Source: Deltaproteobacteria bacterium (GTDB taxonomy: Bacteria > Desulfobacterota_B > Binatia > UBA9968). From it: DNA of 6,121 nucleotides. Position 1 is the stretch's first letter, and each line of letters begins with the position of its first letter. Under the pieces are notes generated by a model that made no database searches, had not been told where the DNA came from, and saw only the letters and a list, made by a program, of their open reading frames with translations. The stretch is taken from the NCBI GenBank assembly GCA_027297485.1, contig JAPUHZ010000165.1, positions 1-6,121 of the forward strand, in the 5' to 3' direction. Position numbers and translations under genes: made by a program. Positions 1 to 4,877 of this stretch are shown piece after piece.

Positions 1-1091
1 CCGTTCAATGGAAAATCAGGCACGATGACCGGTACGTTGCGCACCGGCACCGCTTCAAGCGGGTCGATAAAAATCGTGCTCCCGCTTACCTGGATCGTAT
101 ACTGCGAAGCTCCAATGACCGTGGCTCGGATTCCCGCGGCAGGCTCCAACACCGGTATGCCCAAGCGCTTGACTCTCTGCTTCACCTCGCTGGCGAGGAG
201 CGCCCCTAAATCACCGAAATCGCCGGGGTCGTGGCCGTAAATAAATTCCGACACCCCGCCGGAGAAGATGATCGCGTCGATCTTTTCTCGGTAAGACAAG
301 GGTGGCAGACGAAGGAGTTGCCGCGTCTCCGGAGAGAGAGCCGACAAACCGACAATCTCAAGAAGTCTGTCGGCCATTAAGGAAGCCATGGATTGCAGCT
401 TGGACCGATCGATCTTTTTCCCAACGGCCGGATTTAGTCCCACAGCCGCGGCAAAATGACGCCCTGCTTCTTCCAGTCGCGTAACGACACCCTTCCCATC
501 AAGCGCAACCAACCGGGCGCCCACATCGATCGCCGTCACTTCACGGACCTTGCCCTTAACACAAACCGCGATTTTGCTCGTCCCGCCCCCGATATCGACG
601 TTCATGCAAACACCGCCTATCTTCGCCGAATGGGCCACCGCGCCGGAGCCATGCGCTGCCATCGTGCTTTCCAAACTATCACCGGCGCTGACCGCTACGA
701 AACGGCCCGCCTCTTGGGCAAAGAGTTCACCGATAGCGCGGGCGTTGCGGCGGCGCACCGCCACACCGGTGAGTATCAACGCGCCGGTGTCAATGTCTTC
801 ACGCTTGAGCTCGGCACGCTCGTATTGGCCGTTGATGAATTCTCCTAATGCTTTTACATCAAGGGTTGAGTCGTCCAGGTAAGGAGTGAGCAAAATCTCC
901 GACTCGTTGAGGATCGCGCGCCCAACGACGACGTAGCGCGTTCCTTCCTGCCGCATCTCAAGGCGGGAAAAGACAAGATGAGAGGTCGAGGATCCGATAT
1001 CCACCCCCACGCTGGTGAGCCTGATCTCGTCTTCCTCGACGATATGGCGGTCCGGGGCGGTGAAACTATGTTGACGGGATGAAGTTCCCAC
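1..1091 (-). CDS. eutA: Ethanolamine ammonia-lyase reactivating factor EutA, 3' end outside the window
   Basis: EutA is an ATP-dependent reactivase. It exchanges damaged cobalamin on ethanolamine ammonia-lyase (EutBC), the enzyme that splits ethanolamine into acetaldehyde and ammonia. I translated 363 codons from a GTG at 1091-1089. The protein has an actin/Hsp70-like ATPase layout: a first phosphate loop VGVDIGSSTSHLVF at residues 28-41, the second loop MNVDIGGGTS at 163-172, the adenosine-side motif FSGGVSE at 276-282, and IRATVIGAS at 321-329. ITGE-like and GHG-like segments of E. coli EutA are recognisable as LTGV (107-110) and AAHGSGA (145-151). E. coli EutA is about 467 aa, so roughly 100 C-terminal residues lie beyond the left edge. 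The GTG start has AAAGGA six bases upstream (1098-1103). The gene follows the bicupin gene on the same strand after 176 bp. EutB/EutC would be expected further left but cannot be seen. The family call is strong; the exact start is fairly safe. Confidence 0.93.
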   Translation of the reverse strand, partial: MGTSSRQHSFTAPDRHIVEEDEIRLTSVGVDIGSSTSHLVFSRLEMRQEGTRYVVVGRAILNESEILLTPYLDDSTLDVKALGEFINGQYERAELKREDIDTGALILTGVAVRRRNARAIGELFAQEAGRFVAVSAGDSLESTMAAHGSGAVAHSAKIGGVCMNVDIGGGTSKIAVCVKGKVREVTAIDVGARLVALDGKGVVTRLEEAGRHFAAAVGLNPAVGKKIDRSKLQSMASLMADRLLEIVGLSALSPETRQLLRLPPLSYREKIDAIIFSGGVSEFIYGHDPGDFGDLGALLASEVKQRVKRLGIPVLEPAAGIRATVIGASQYTIQVSGSTIFIDPLEAVPVRNVPVIVPDFPLN

Positions 1092-1097
1092 GGAGAT

Positions 1098-1103
1098 TCC
1101 TTT
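1098..1103 (-). promoter_or_regulatory. Ribosome binding site deciding the GTG start of eutA
   Basis: AAAGGA on the minus strand lies six bases before GTG 1091-1089. No ATG occurs in this part of the frame before the first conserved loop at residue 28, so this site supports the unusual GTG start. Confidence 0.6.
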
Positions 1104-1145
1104 AATTAGAAAGCTTTACGGGAAAATCACTTCTTAAAAACCTGG

Positions 1146-1260
1146 CCGTCGAGAAGGAGGCGGGTGCGAGGCGGACCAAGGGTTCGCACCGGAGCGTACA
1201 CGGTAGTACGTGAGGATGCGAGCCTGAAGCGACAACGAAGCAAGCGCCCCTTATCGACGG
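1146..1260. repeat. Structured intergenic element with nested inverted repeats (REP-like candidate)
   Basis: The gap between the bicupin stop and eutA is dominated by nested dyads. The outer arms are 1146-1157 and 1249-1260, complementary at 11 of 12 positions. Inside are two perfect hairpins: GGTGCGA/TCGCACC (1163-1169 with 1184-1190, 14-nt loop) and CGTAC/GTACG (1195-1199 with 1206-1210, 6-nt loop). GAAGC also occurs twice in direct orientation near 1227-1240. No T-run follows, so it is not a classic terminator. The form fits dispersed REP/ERIC-type intergenic repeats or a structured RNA between co-directional genes. Which of these is inference, since copy number elsewhere cannot be seen here. 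Confidence 0.5.
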
Positions 1261-1267
1261 ATCAAAA

Positions 1268-2461
1268 TCAGGGTTTGCGGTAGAGCGAGTCATCCATTCG
1301 GGACGTAACTCCCTCTTGCTTCAGCGTCTCTTCGTATTCTTTGCGCAGGAACGGATCTTCATCATAGTAGGGAACAGCCGTGCCGCCCTCATGGATATCG
1401 ATCGCGCCGTAGTCTATATTTTTCTCGCCCGGCCGGCCCCGCTCCCGCCCAGGTGCGTTGGGACCGAACCACGCCGACAGACGGAGCGGCTCCTTGCTGA
1501 TCCCGAAGTGGGCGTGAAACCAGTTGCCGCCCATCGGCGCCGCACTGACCAGGCCTACCGGCTCGTAGTCCTGCCGTTTCACCTGATCTCCTTTTCCATC
1601 CTTCCACGGCGTCTGGCCGAGAGTGGCGGGCCAGGTATACGTGTAACCTTTTCCCGTGAGACAGATCAGCACGGCTGCGGAGCCATGAGCATGGGCTTTG
1701 GAGTAACGTCCGTTTTCATGCTCCCCGATCCAGAGGTAAAAATTGTTGCCGGTCATGTGCGGCTCGATCCTCCGGTAGCCGGGTGAGCGCCGGTTATCCA
1801 AGGGCAGCTCGCAATTGATGATGTCGGGGATAATGTTGGTCCGGCGCATCGCCAGGCCCCGCACCGGGTCCGGTTCGATCTCTTCCTTGGTTTTATAGTA
1901 ATCATCCGTAGGATCGAAGCGGTCCTTAAACGAGTAAGGGCAATTGAAGACAAAATCGGTGTTCGAAAAGAGATTCATCACATTCGGCGCCGTCGTCCCC
2001 GCAAGCAGAAGCGCCGGGCTGCGGGTCGCGTTTACAATGCGGTGCGAGGCGTTGATCGGGATGGAGAAGAGCGAGCCTCTTTGCCATTCAAAGGCCAGCT
2101 TCTTCCCGTTCCCATCCGCCCAGACCTCGGTCGAGCCGCGTCCCTCGACCACTAAATATGTCTCTTCATAGAGGTGACGCTCGGCATTCAGTGCGCCGGC
2201 CCCGGGCACCTCGATCGCGTAGCAACCCCAAAGCCCCTCGGTGCCCAAAAGCTGTATAAACGTCCCGTTACCTCCCATGCGCTTCCACGGTTTTCGCGGC
2301 AGGTCCTGCACTCTGCGCACACCGATCTCTCGATAAATCGGAACTCCCTCCTGCTCCATGAAAATATCATAAGAGCTCTTGGGCCGAAGAAATTTCCCAT
2401 AGCCGGCCTTGGTTTTCTGATCCGTCGGCTCCTGCCACTTTTGTGTGTGTTCTTGGGTCAT
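1268..2461 (-). CDS. Bicupin protein, putative non-heme Fe(II) dioxygenase-like enzyme
   Basis: This 397-aa protein has two cupin barrels. The N-terminal barrel (about 70-155) has a degraded metal motif: RHLYEETYLVVEGRG (95-109) keeps H96, E99 and E100 but lacks the usual HxH pair. GSLFSIPINASHRIVN (129-144) retains P135, H140 and N144. The C-terminal barrel (about 240-335) has HAHG (257-260), with H257 and H259, and NWFHAHFG (313-320), with H316 and H318. The usual glutamate of the first cupin motif is alanine (A262/A263), so a three-histidine iron site as in gentisate dioxygenase is likely there. The N-terminal 60 residues and the acidic C-terminal tail are extra. Gentisate and 1-hydroxy-2-naphthoate dioxygenases share the bicupin layout, but I cannot assign a substrate. 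The ATG at 2461 has GGGAGG (2466-2471) four bases upstream. It is the first gene of its unit and has its own promoter region. Confidence 0.85.
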   Translation of the reverse strand: MTQEHTQKWQEPTDQKTKAGYGKFLRPKSSYDIFMEQEGVPIYREIGVRRVQDLPRKPWKRMGGNGTFIQLLGTEGLWGCYAIEVPGAGALNAERHLYEETYLVVEGRGSTEVWADGNGKKLAFEWQRGSLFSIPINASHRIVNATRSPALLLAGTTAPNVMNLFSNTDFVFNCPYSFKDRFDPTDDYYKTKEEIEPDPVRGLAMRRTNIIPDIINCELPLDNRRSPGYRRIEPHMTGNNFYLWIGEHENGRYSKAHAHGSAAVLICLTGKGYTYTWPATLGQTPWKDGKGDQVKRQDYEPVGLVSAAPMGGNWFHAHFGISKEPLRLSAWFGPNAPGRERGRPGEKNIDYGAIDIHEGGTAVPYYDEDPFLRKEYEETLKQEGVTSRMDDSLYRKP

Positions 2462-2580
2462 GATGCCTCCCTTTTCGATGATATCTCTGCGCCGTATTCT
2501 AGCAAGACTTTAAGTGAAGGTGTCATCCTCATCACTTCCTTAACCGATGCGGTCCTCGCTATGGAATGTTAGTGATAGGA

Positions 2581-2598
2581 GTTTGACTTGAGTCAAAC
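2581..2598. promoter_or_regulatory. Perfect 18-bp palindrome, candidate operator
   Basis: GTTTGACT-TG-AGTCAAAC has perfect 8-bp arms around a 2-bp centre. It lies 120 bp upstream of the bicupin start, inside the predicted 5' leader of the better promoter. It would sit upstream of a weaker TAGAAT -10-like box at 2496-2501. No T-run follows on either strand, so an operator is more likely than a terminator. The inner TTGAC-N4-GTCAA has the spacing of Crp/Fnr-type sites, but the family of the regulator cannot be told. Confidence 0.55.
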
Positions 2599-2651
2599 GC
2601 CAACGCTCATTCGATAGGCTGACTCGACCTGCATTGGATCACTAAGCTAGA

Positions 2652-2679
2652 AGTATCCGATAATTATCTATTATGTCAA
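2652..2679 (-). promoter_or_regulatory. Sigma70-like promoter for the bicupin gene, with a palindrome in its spacer
   Basis: On the minus strand a perfect -35 TTGACA (2674-2679) is followed after 16 bases by GATACT (2652-2657), which matches 4 of 6 positions of a -10. Transcription would start near 2645 and leave a leader of about 184 nt. The spacer holds the perfect 10-bp palindrome GATAATTATC (2659-2668), a position where a bound repressor would block RNA polymerase. A second, weaker -10-like TAGAAT lies at 2496-2501, but its best -35 (ATGACA) is 19 bases away. Confidence 0.5.
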
Positions 2680-2682
2680 ACC

Positions 2683-2699
2683 GGGCTTACCTATAGCCC
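2683..2699 (-). terminator. Weak hairpin downstream of the CbtB operon
   Basis: GGGCT/AGCCC arms (2683-2687 with 2695-2699) enclose a 7-nt loop, 25 bp past the last stop codon of the operon. Only a three-base T-run follows on the minus strand, so it is at best a poor intrinsic terminator. It abuts the bicupin promoter. Confidence 0.2.
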
Positions 2700-2723
2700 C
2701 AGGGCGTGGTGGTCGTCGTCAGA

Positions 2724-3206
2724 TCACCTTATCCACTTGCGGCTCATCCTGCCAGTGACCAGACCCAGGGCTAAAATACCCAAAAAGAAAAAAAGAGCAG
2801 GAAGGATAGCCTCTCGAGGAGGTTCTAGGCCGGTCACTGTAATGATTTGTTCTTGCTGGATCGGCTCTCTACCCTCCACCTCAGCCACACCAGTAACCCG
2901 ATGCGCGGAGGCGTCTGTGAAGTGAAAACCTAAGGTAAAATTCCCCTTTACCGTTATTTTATTTATAGAAAAAATTCGCTTTCTCTTTTCCAAATGTGTA
3001 ATCGTAAGTGTCAAACGGTGATTTACCGGGCTCCCCGTCTCACGGTTGGAGAAGAGCCAGTGAATCTGGCTGGGCCGGCCTACCACCACCGGACTTAGTT
3101 CCAGCCGAGCCACAAGTTCATTTTCCTCTACTCCTTTCGCTCTGGCCTCTCTCATTATTGCAAAGAGGCTAAGAACCGACACCAGCAAGAGGATACCAAT
3201 TTTCAT
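2724..3206 (-). CDS. Secreted, membrane-anchored beta-domain protein, function unknown
   Basis: I do not recognise this 160-aa protein. The frame is open further upstream, but the ATG at 3206-3204 begins a clean signal peptide (residues 1-23, ending in EARA) and lies 7 bp after the stop of the preceding gene. An earlier ATG at 3233 would bury this signal and overlap that gene. Residues 25-125 are rich in alternating hydrophobic residues and read like a single beta-sandwich (GRPSQIHWLFSNRETGSPV at 43-61, then strand-like segments to 124). A C-terminal helix at about 134-151 ends in a basic tail (GRMSRKWIR). The predicted form is a periplasmic domain held by a C-terminal anchor. The G.P..i...n.etG.PV pattern recalls YtkA/FixH-like domains, but that is only an impression. 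It shares its architecture with the upstream neighbour and is the last gene of a three-gene minus-strand operon. Confidence 0.75.
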   Translation of the reverse strand: MKIGILLLVSVLSLFAIMREARAKGVEENELVARLELSPVVVGRPSQIHWLFSNRETGSPVNHRLTLTITHLEKRKRIFSINKITVKGNFTLGFHFTDASAHRVTGVAEVEGREPIQQEQIITVTGLEPPREAILPALFFFLGILALGLVTGRMSRKWIR

Positions 3207-3213
3207 ATTCAGC

Positions 3214-3732
3214 CTAGGGCTCGCGGCTTCCATCGGTAAACCGTCGTCCAACCAATACCCCAAAGAGAAAAAGCGCAGCAATAAAGCCGCCAAGAATGAA
3301 GAGCTTGCGTCGTTTCTCCCTGATGCCGAGCTTAAAGACCTCCCTGACCTCTTTTCCCCCCTTATCAATCGTACTTACCTCTAGACGATAAATTCCTCGG
3401 ATAGGAAACACGTATTCCCATTCTACACTCCCATGTGTAACTGGTAGCTCCATGTCAACTAAGCGGGACCCTTCCACGAGAGGAAAGTCGGTGGAGAATA
3501 GCCAGCCTGGGGCCGGTGCATAGAGACGGATCTTGAGCCACCCCCGGCCGGTCGCTTTTTGATCACCCTCTAAAACTGTTAAAACTATCCTCACCGCGTC
3601 GGAAAGAGGACGAACCTTAGCCAGAATCGGAAAAGTTTGGACTCTAATGTCTCCACCCTCTGCCTGAGCATAGGCAGCCAACAGGAGTGAAAATAGGCAG
3701 AGAACAAACGTAAAATGTCTGATCAGTGGCAA
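3214..3732 (-). CDS. Secreted, membrane-anchored beta-domain protein, function unknown (TTG start)
   Basis: This 172-aa protein starts at a TTG (3732-3730), because no ATG precedes the obvious signal peptide (residues 1-24, ending AAYAQA). The start overlaps the last 10 bp of the CbtB gene and has no clear Shine-Dalgarno, so translational coupling is likely. Residues 25-138 look like one or two Ig-like beta folds (EWEYVFPIRGIYRLEVST at 104-121 ends like a typical immunoglobulin-type strand pair). A basic stretch REKRRK (138-143) then precedes a transmembrane helix at about 144-163 and a short tail. There is no cysteine in the mature part and no obvious metal-binding cluster. The family is not recognised. 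Its domain order matches the next gene, which starts 7 bp beyond the stop, suggesting a paired or partner role at the periplasmic face of the membrane. Confidence 0.75.
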   Translation of the reverse strand: MPLIRHFTFVLCLFSLLLAAYAQAEGGDIRVQTFPILAKVRPLSDAVRIVLTVLEGDQKATGRGWLKIRLYAPAPGWLFSTDFPLVEGSRLVDMELPVTHGSVEWEYVFPIRGIYRLEVSTIDKGGKEVREVFKLGIREKRRKLFILGGFIAALFLFGVLVGRRFTDGSREP

Positions 3733-3911
3733 GGTACGATAGCCAGCGAATGACGAAAATGATGAAGGGTGTCGTGAACGGGCGCGTAAGTGGTAAACAA
3801 GAGAAGGTAGAGGATGACTCCCGAGAACCCAAGCAATAACCCTGACCTGATAAGGAACAAAAGCGATTCAGAAAGTTCGATCTTTCTCAGGCTACCAACA
3901 GCTTTTTCCAT
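3723..3911 (-). CDS. cbtB: CbtB-family small membrane protein (proposed cobalt transporter subunit)
   Basis: This 62-aa protein has one helix (about 18-40) followed by a histidine-rich C-terminus, PVHDTLHHFRHSLAIVPCH (45-62), with H46, H50, H51, H54, C61 and H62. The HD..H..RH....PCH ending is the hallmark of the CbtB family, whose usual length is about 60 aa. CbtB is proposed, mainly from gene context and B12 riboswitch control, to help CbtA import cobalt; biochemical proof is limited. The ATG at 3911 follows a strong AGGAGGAGGT (3917-3926). No cbtA lies in the window; two anchored periplasmic proteins follow instead. The 74 bp upstream, up to a tRNA fragment, is too short for a cobalamin riboswitch. 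Family assignment is good; cobalt as substrate is uncertain. Confidence 0.8.
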   Translation of the reverse strand: MEKAVGSLRKIELSESLLFLIRSGLLLGFSGVILYLLLFTTYAPVHDTLHHFRHSLAIVPCH

Positions 3912-3953
3912 AAAGGACCTCCTCCTCTTGAGCCAGCCATTACTTTTTGCCCC

Positions 3954-3982
3954 AATCTATCGCCCCTGTCAAGCTATGACAA
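3954..3982 (-). promoter_or_regulatory. Candidate sigma70 promoter of the CbtB operon
   Basis: TTGTCA (3977-3982) is separated by 17 bases from TAGATT (3954-3959) on the minus strand. Transcription would start near 3947, giving a leader of about 35 nt before the ATG. The -35 box lies three bases from the left tRNA fragment, so an old rearrangement there may have set or changed this promoter. Confidence 0.4.
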
Positions 3983-3985
3983 AAT

Positions 3986-4019
3986 GATGGTGATGGCCCA
4001 CCTGGATTCGAACCAGGAC
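3986..4019 (-). pseudogene. tRNA 3'-end fragment (T arm and acceptor strand only), left copy
   Basis: On the minus strand CCTGG-TTCGAAT-CCAGG forms an intact T arm, followed by a TGGGCC acceptor strand and CACCA. Compared with the right copy at 4876-4908, two bases (AT, 3993-3994) are inserted in the acceptor strand and one base is missing before the T arm. Positions 3995-4017 equal 4883-4905 without a mismatch. There is no anticodon arm, D arm or 5' acceptor, so this cannot be a working tRNA. Its orientation matches the right copy, as expected for an attachment-site scar or a duplicated tRNA end. Confidence 0.75.
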
Positions 4020-4025
4020 AGAAAG

Positions 4026-4041
4026 AAAAAAACCCGGCGGG
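4026..4041 (-). terminator. Possible weak terminator (short GC hairpin and seven T)
   Basis: On the minus strand CCC-GCC-GGG is followed by seven T. The stem is only three base pairs, though flanking AACC and GGTT could offer an alternative pairing. It could stop transcription coming from the 71-aa gene before the tRNA fragment. Confidence 0.25.
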
Positions 4042-4119
4042 AAAAGGTTAAGAACTGACGGAAAAAGCTGACGATATCGCTGATTCTCCCTATAACGCCC
4101 CATCCCTAAAGGTCCCTGA

Positions 4120-4223
4120 GTGTTACCACAAGAACACCAAGAAATGGACCAGGAGGGATTCAACTTGCCTCGCCGTACCACACCTATGGAGGAGGTAAAA
4201 AAATGAGCTGGCCTTGTAATTGA
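4120..4223 (+). pseudogene. Vestigial two-ORF junction: short ORF, strong RBS, ATGA overlap, then a six-codon stub
   Basis: From GTG 4120 (or ATG 4144) a frame runs to TGA 4204-4206 and ends MDQEGFNLPRRTTPMEEVKK (20 residues from the ATG). The codons for its end contain GGAGGAGG (4188-4195), a strong ribosome site for an ATG at 4203 that overlaps the stop as ATGA. The second frame reads only MSWPCN before TGA 4221-4223. Such an arrangement is typical of tightly coupled operon genes, so the stub is probably the first codons of a gene lost by deletion or frameshift. Neither peptide is recognised. It could also be a real short ORF or leader peptide. Confidence 0.4.
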
Positions 4224-4278
4224 CGCAATTTAATTGAGTCCACCTGTTTGGCTCATAGACGGACGCAAGTTTTTATCC

Positions 4279-4306
4279 GCTTACGCAGAAGACCGCGGGC
4301 GTAAGC
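4279..4306. repeat. Perfect 8-bp inverted repeat (hairpin)
   Basis: GCTTACGC (4279-4286) and GCGTAAGC (4299-4306) are exact reverse complements around a 12-nt loop. Neither strand has a T-run after it, so it is not a standard intrinsic terminator. It lies just past the truncated stub ORF and could be a remnant end of a mobile element or a protein-binding site. Confidence 0.5.
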
Positions 4307-4385
4307 CGTAGAGCTTCATGTCTCCACGTTTTGATTGAAGAAAGAAAGGAGCAGGGAGAGAACTGGTTTGCTCTACCTGAAATAC

Positions 4386-4406
4386 TTAAAAATAACTAAA
4401 ATTAGT
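4386..4406 (-). terminator. Weak AT-rich terminator candidate after the 71-aa gene
   Basis: Directly after the stop codon, arms ACTAA and TTAGT (4395-4399, 4402-4406) are followed on the minus strand by TTATTTTTAAG. The stem is short and AT-rich, so termination would be inefficient. Confidence 0.25.
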
Positions 4407-4407
4407 C

Positions 4408-4623
4408 TCAACGACCAAAAACTTCCCAAAATTTCCATCCGGCCCACGACTGTTTCATGCCCTTCTGTTCAACCCGCAACTTAAAAAATATATACAAGGC
4501 ATACCAAATGCTCACGAACATCCAGGCTAGCAATATGCCCTCGCTATCACGCACTAGGAAAGGCATTACAAACACTACCGCCAAGTAGACCAAGACTGAT
4601 ACGACCAACGTAAGCTTGCTCAT
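4408..4623 (-). CDS. Small two-helix membrane protein, function unknown
   Basis: This 71-aa protein has two predicted membrane helices, about 4-24 and 29-49, joined by a short charged turn (RDSEG, 25-29). A basic, tryptophan-rich tail follows (W60, W63, W66), ending KFWEVFGR. No family is recognised. The tail and size recall small inner-membrane subunits of transporters or respiratory complexes, such as the small DUF4212/SSS-type companion proteins, but the resemblance is too slight to assign. The ATG at 4623 has AGGAGG (4632-4637) eight bases upstream. A well-matched sigma54 promoter lies just before it, which argues that the gene is real and regulated. It is a single-gene unit inside the interval between the two tRNA fragments, opposite in strand to the vestigial ORFs at 4120-4223. 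Confidence 0.7.
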   Translation of the reverse strand: MSKLTLVVSVLVYLAVVFVMPFLVRDSEGILLAWMFVSIWYALYIFFKLRVEQKGMKQSWAGWKFWEVFGR

Positions 4624-4650
4624 AAAGATTCCCTCCTATCCCGACATGCC

Positions 4651-4666
4651 GCAACTTTAGTGCCAA
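4651..4666 (-). promoter_or_regulatory. Sigma54 (RpoN) -24/-12 promoter of the 71-aa membrane protein gene
   Basis: The minus strand reads TTGGCACTAAAGTTGC. This matches the sigma54 consensus YTGGCACG-N4-TTGCW at all core positions and in exact spacing; the only departures are T for G after TGGCAC and G for W after TTGC. Transcription would start near 4639, so the leader is only about 16 nt and the ribosome site sits almost at the RNA 5' end. Expression would need an enhancer-binding activator. The inverted repeat AAGGTG/CACCTT (4778-4783, 4802-4807) lies about 140-170 bp upstream, at a possible activator distance, but its arms are 18 bp apart, so its role is speculative. Confidence 0.65.
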
Positions 4667-4877
4667 CCGAAAGCCCTTGATTTCTAAACCTTTAGGAAGC
4701 ATCCGGCTGGACGCTTTCTGTCCGTCTTTGGCATATTTTGTCACCGGTGGGTCACTGTACTGTCAATGCGGTGAAGGAAGGTGTTTTTTAAAGAAAGAAG
4801 GCACCTTTAGCCAAAGTTCAAAATATAGCGACGGGGAGTTACGAGGACAAAGTGTTTGGAAACTCTAAGGAGAAAGA
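4667..4877. other. Upstream region of the sigma54 promoter, no convincing gene
   Basis: A 63-codon plus-strand frame starting TTG at 4677 has no ribosome site and an unremarkable, cysteine-bearing translation, so I do not call it. The stretch contains the palindrome CACCGGTG (4742-4749) and the spaced inverted repeat at 4778-4783/4802-4807. Either could serve an activator or be chance. Confidence 0.4.

Larger units (their letters stand above)
4224..4407. other. Non-coding stretch, no gene seen
   Basis: The only clear structure is the perfect hairpin at 4279-4306, listed separately. Reading frames on both strands are short and lack ribosome sites. If the TGA at 4221 were read through, the stub frame would continue to TAA 4302, but that extension resembles no protein I know. 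Confidence 0.5.

Noticed and set aside
456..848. A 130-codon plus-strand frame opposite eutA
   Set aside because: It lies wholly antisense to a clear EutA coding frame with conserved ATPase motifs.
1102..1293. A 63-codon minus-strand frame between bicupin and eutA
   Set aside because: It overlaps the end of the bicupin gene in another frame and is made mostly of the nested hairpin element; no ribosome site.
2174..2572. A 132-codon plus-strand frame opposite the bicupin start
   Set aside because: It is antisense to the bicupin N-terminus and crosses its ribosome site; the translation resembles no protein.
3207..3368. N-terminal extension of the 160-aa anchored protein up to 3368
   Set aside because: It overlaps the previous gene by over 150 bp, is not signal-like, and would hide a clean signal peptide starting at 3206.
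3969..4181. A 70-codon minus-strand frame with a histidine run near its end
   Set aside because: Its C-terminal part (LVRIQVGHHHH) is translation of the tRNA T arm, a well-known artefact, and it has no ribosome site.
4547..4744. A 65-codon minus-strand frame starting GTG at 4744
   Set aside because: It overlaps the 71-aa gene in another frame, spans the sigma54 promoter and lacks a ribosome site.
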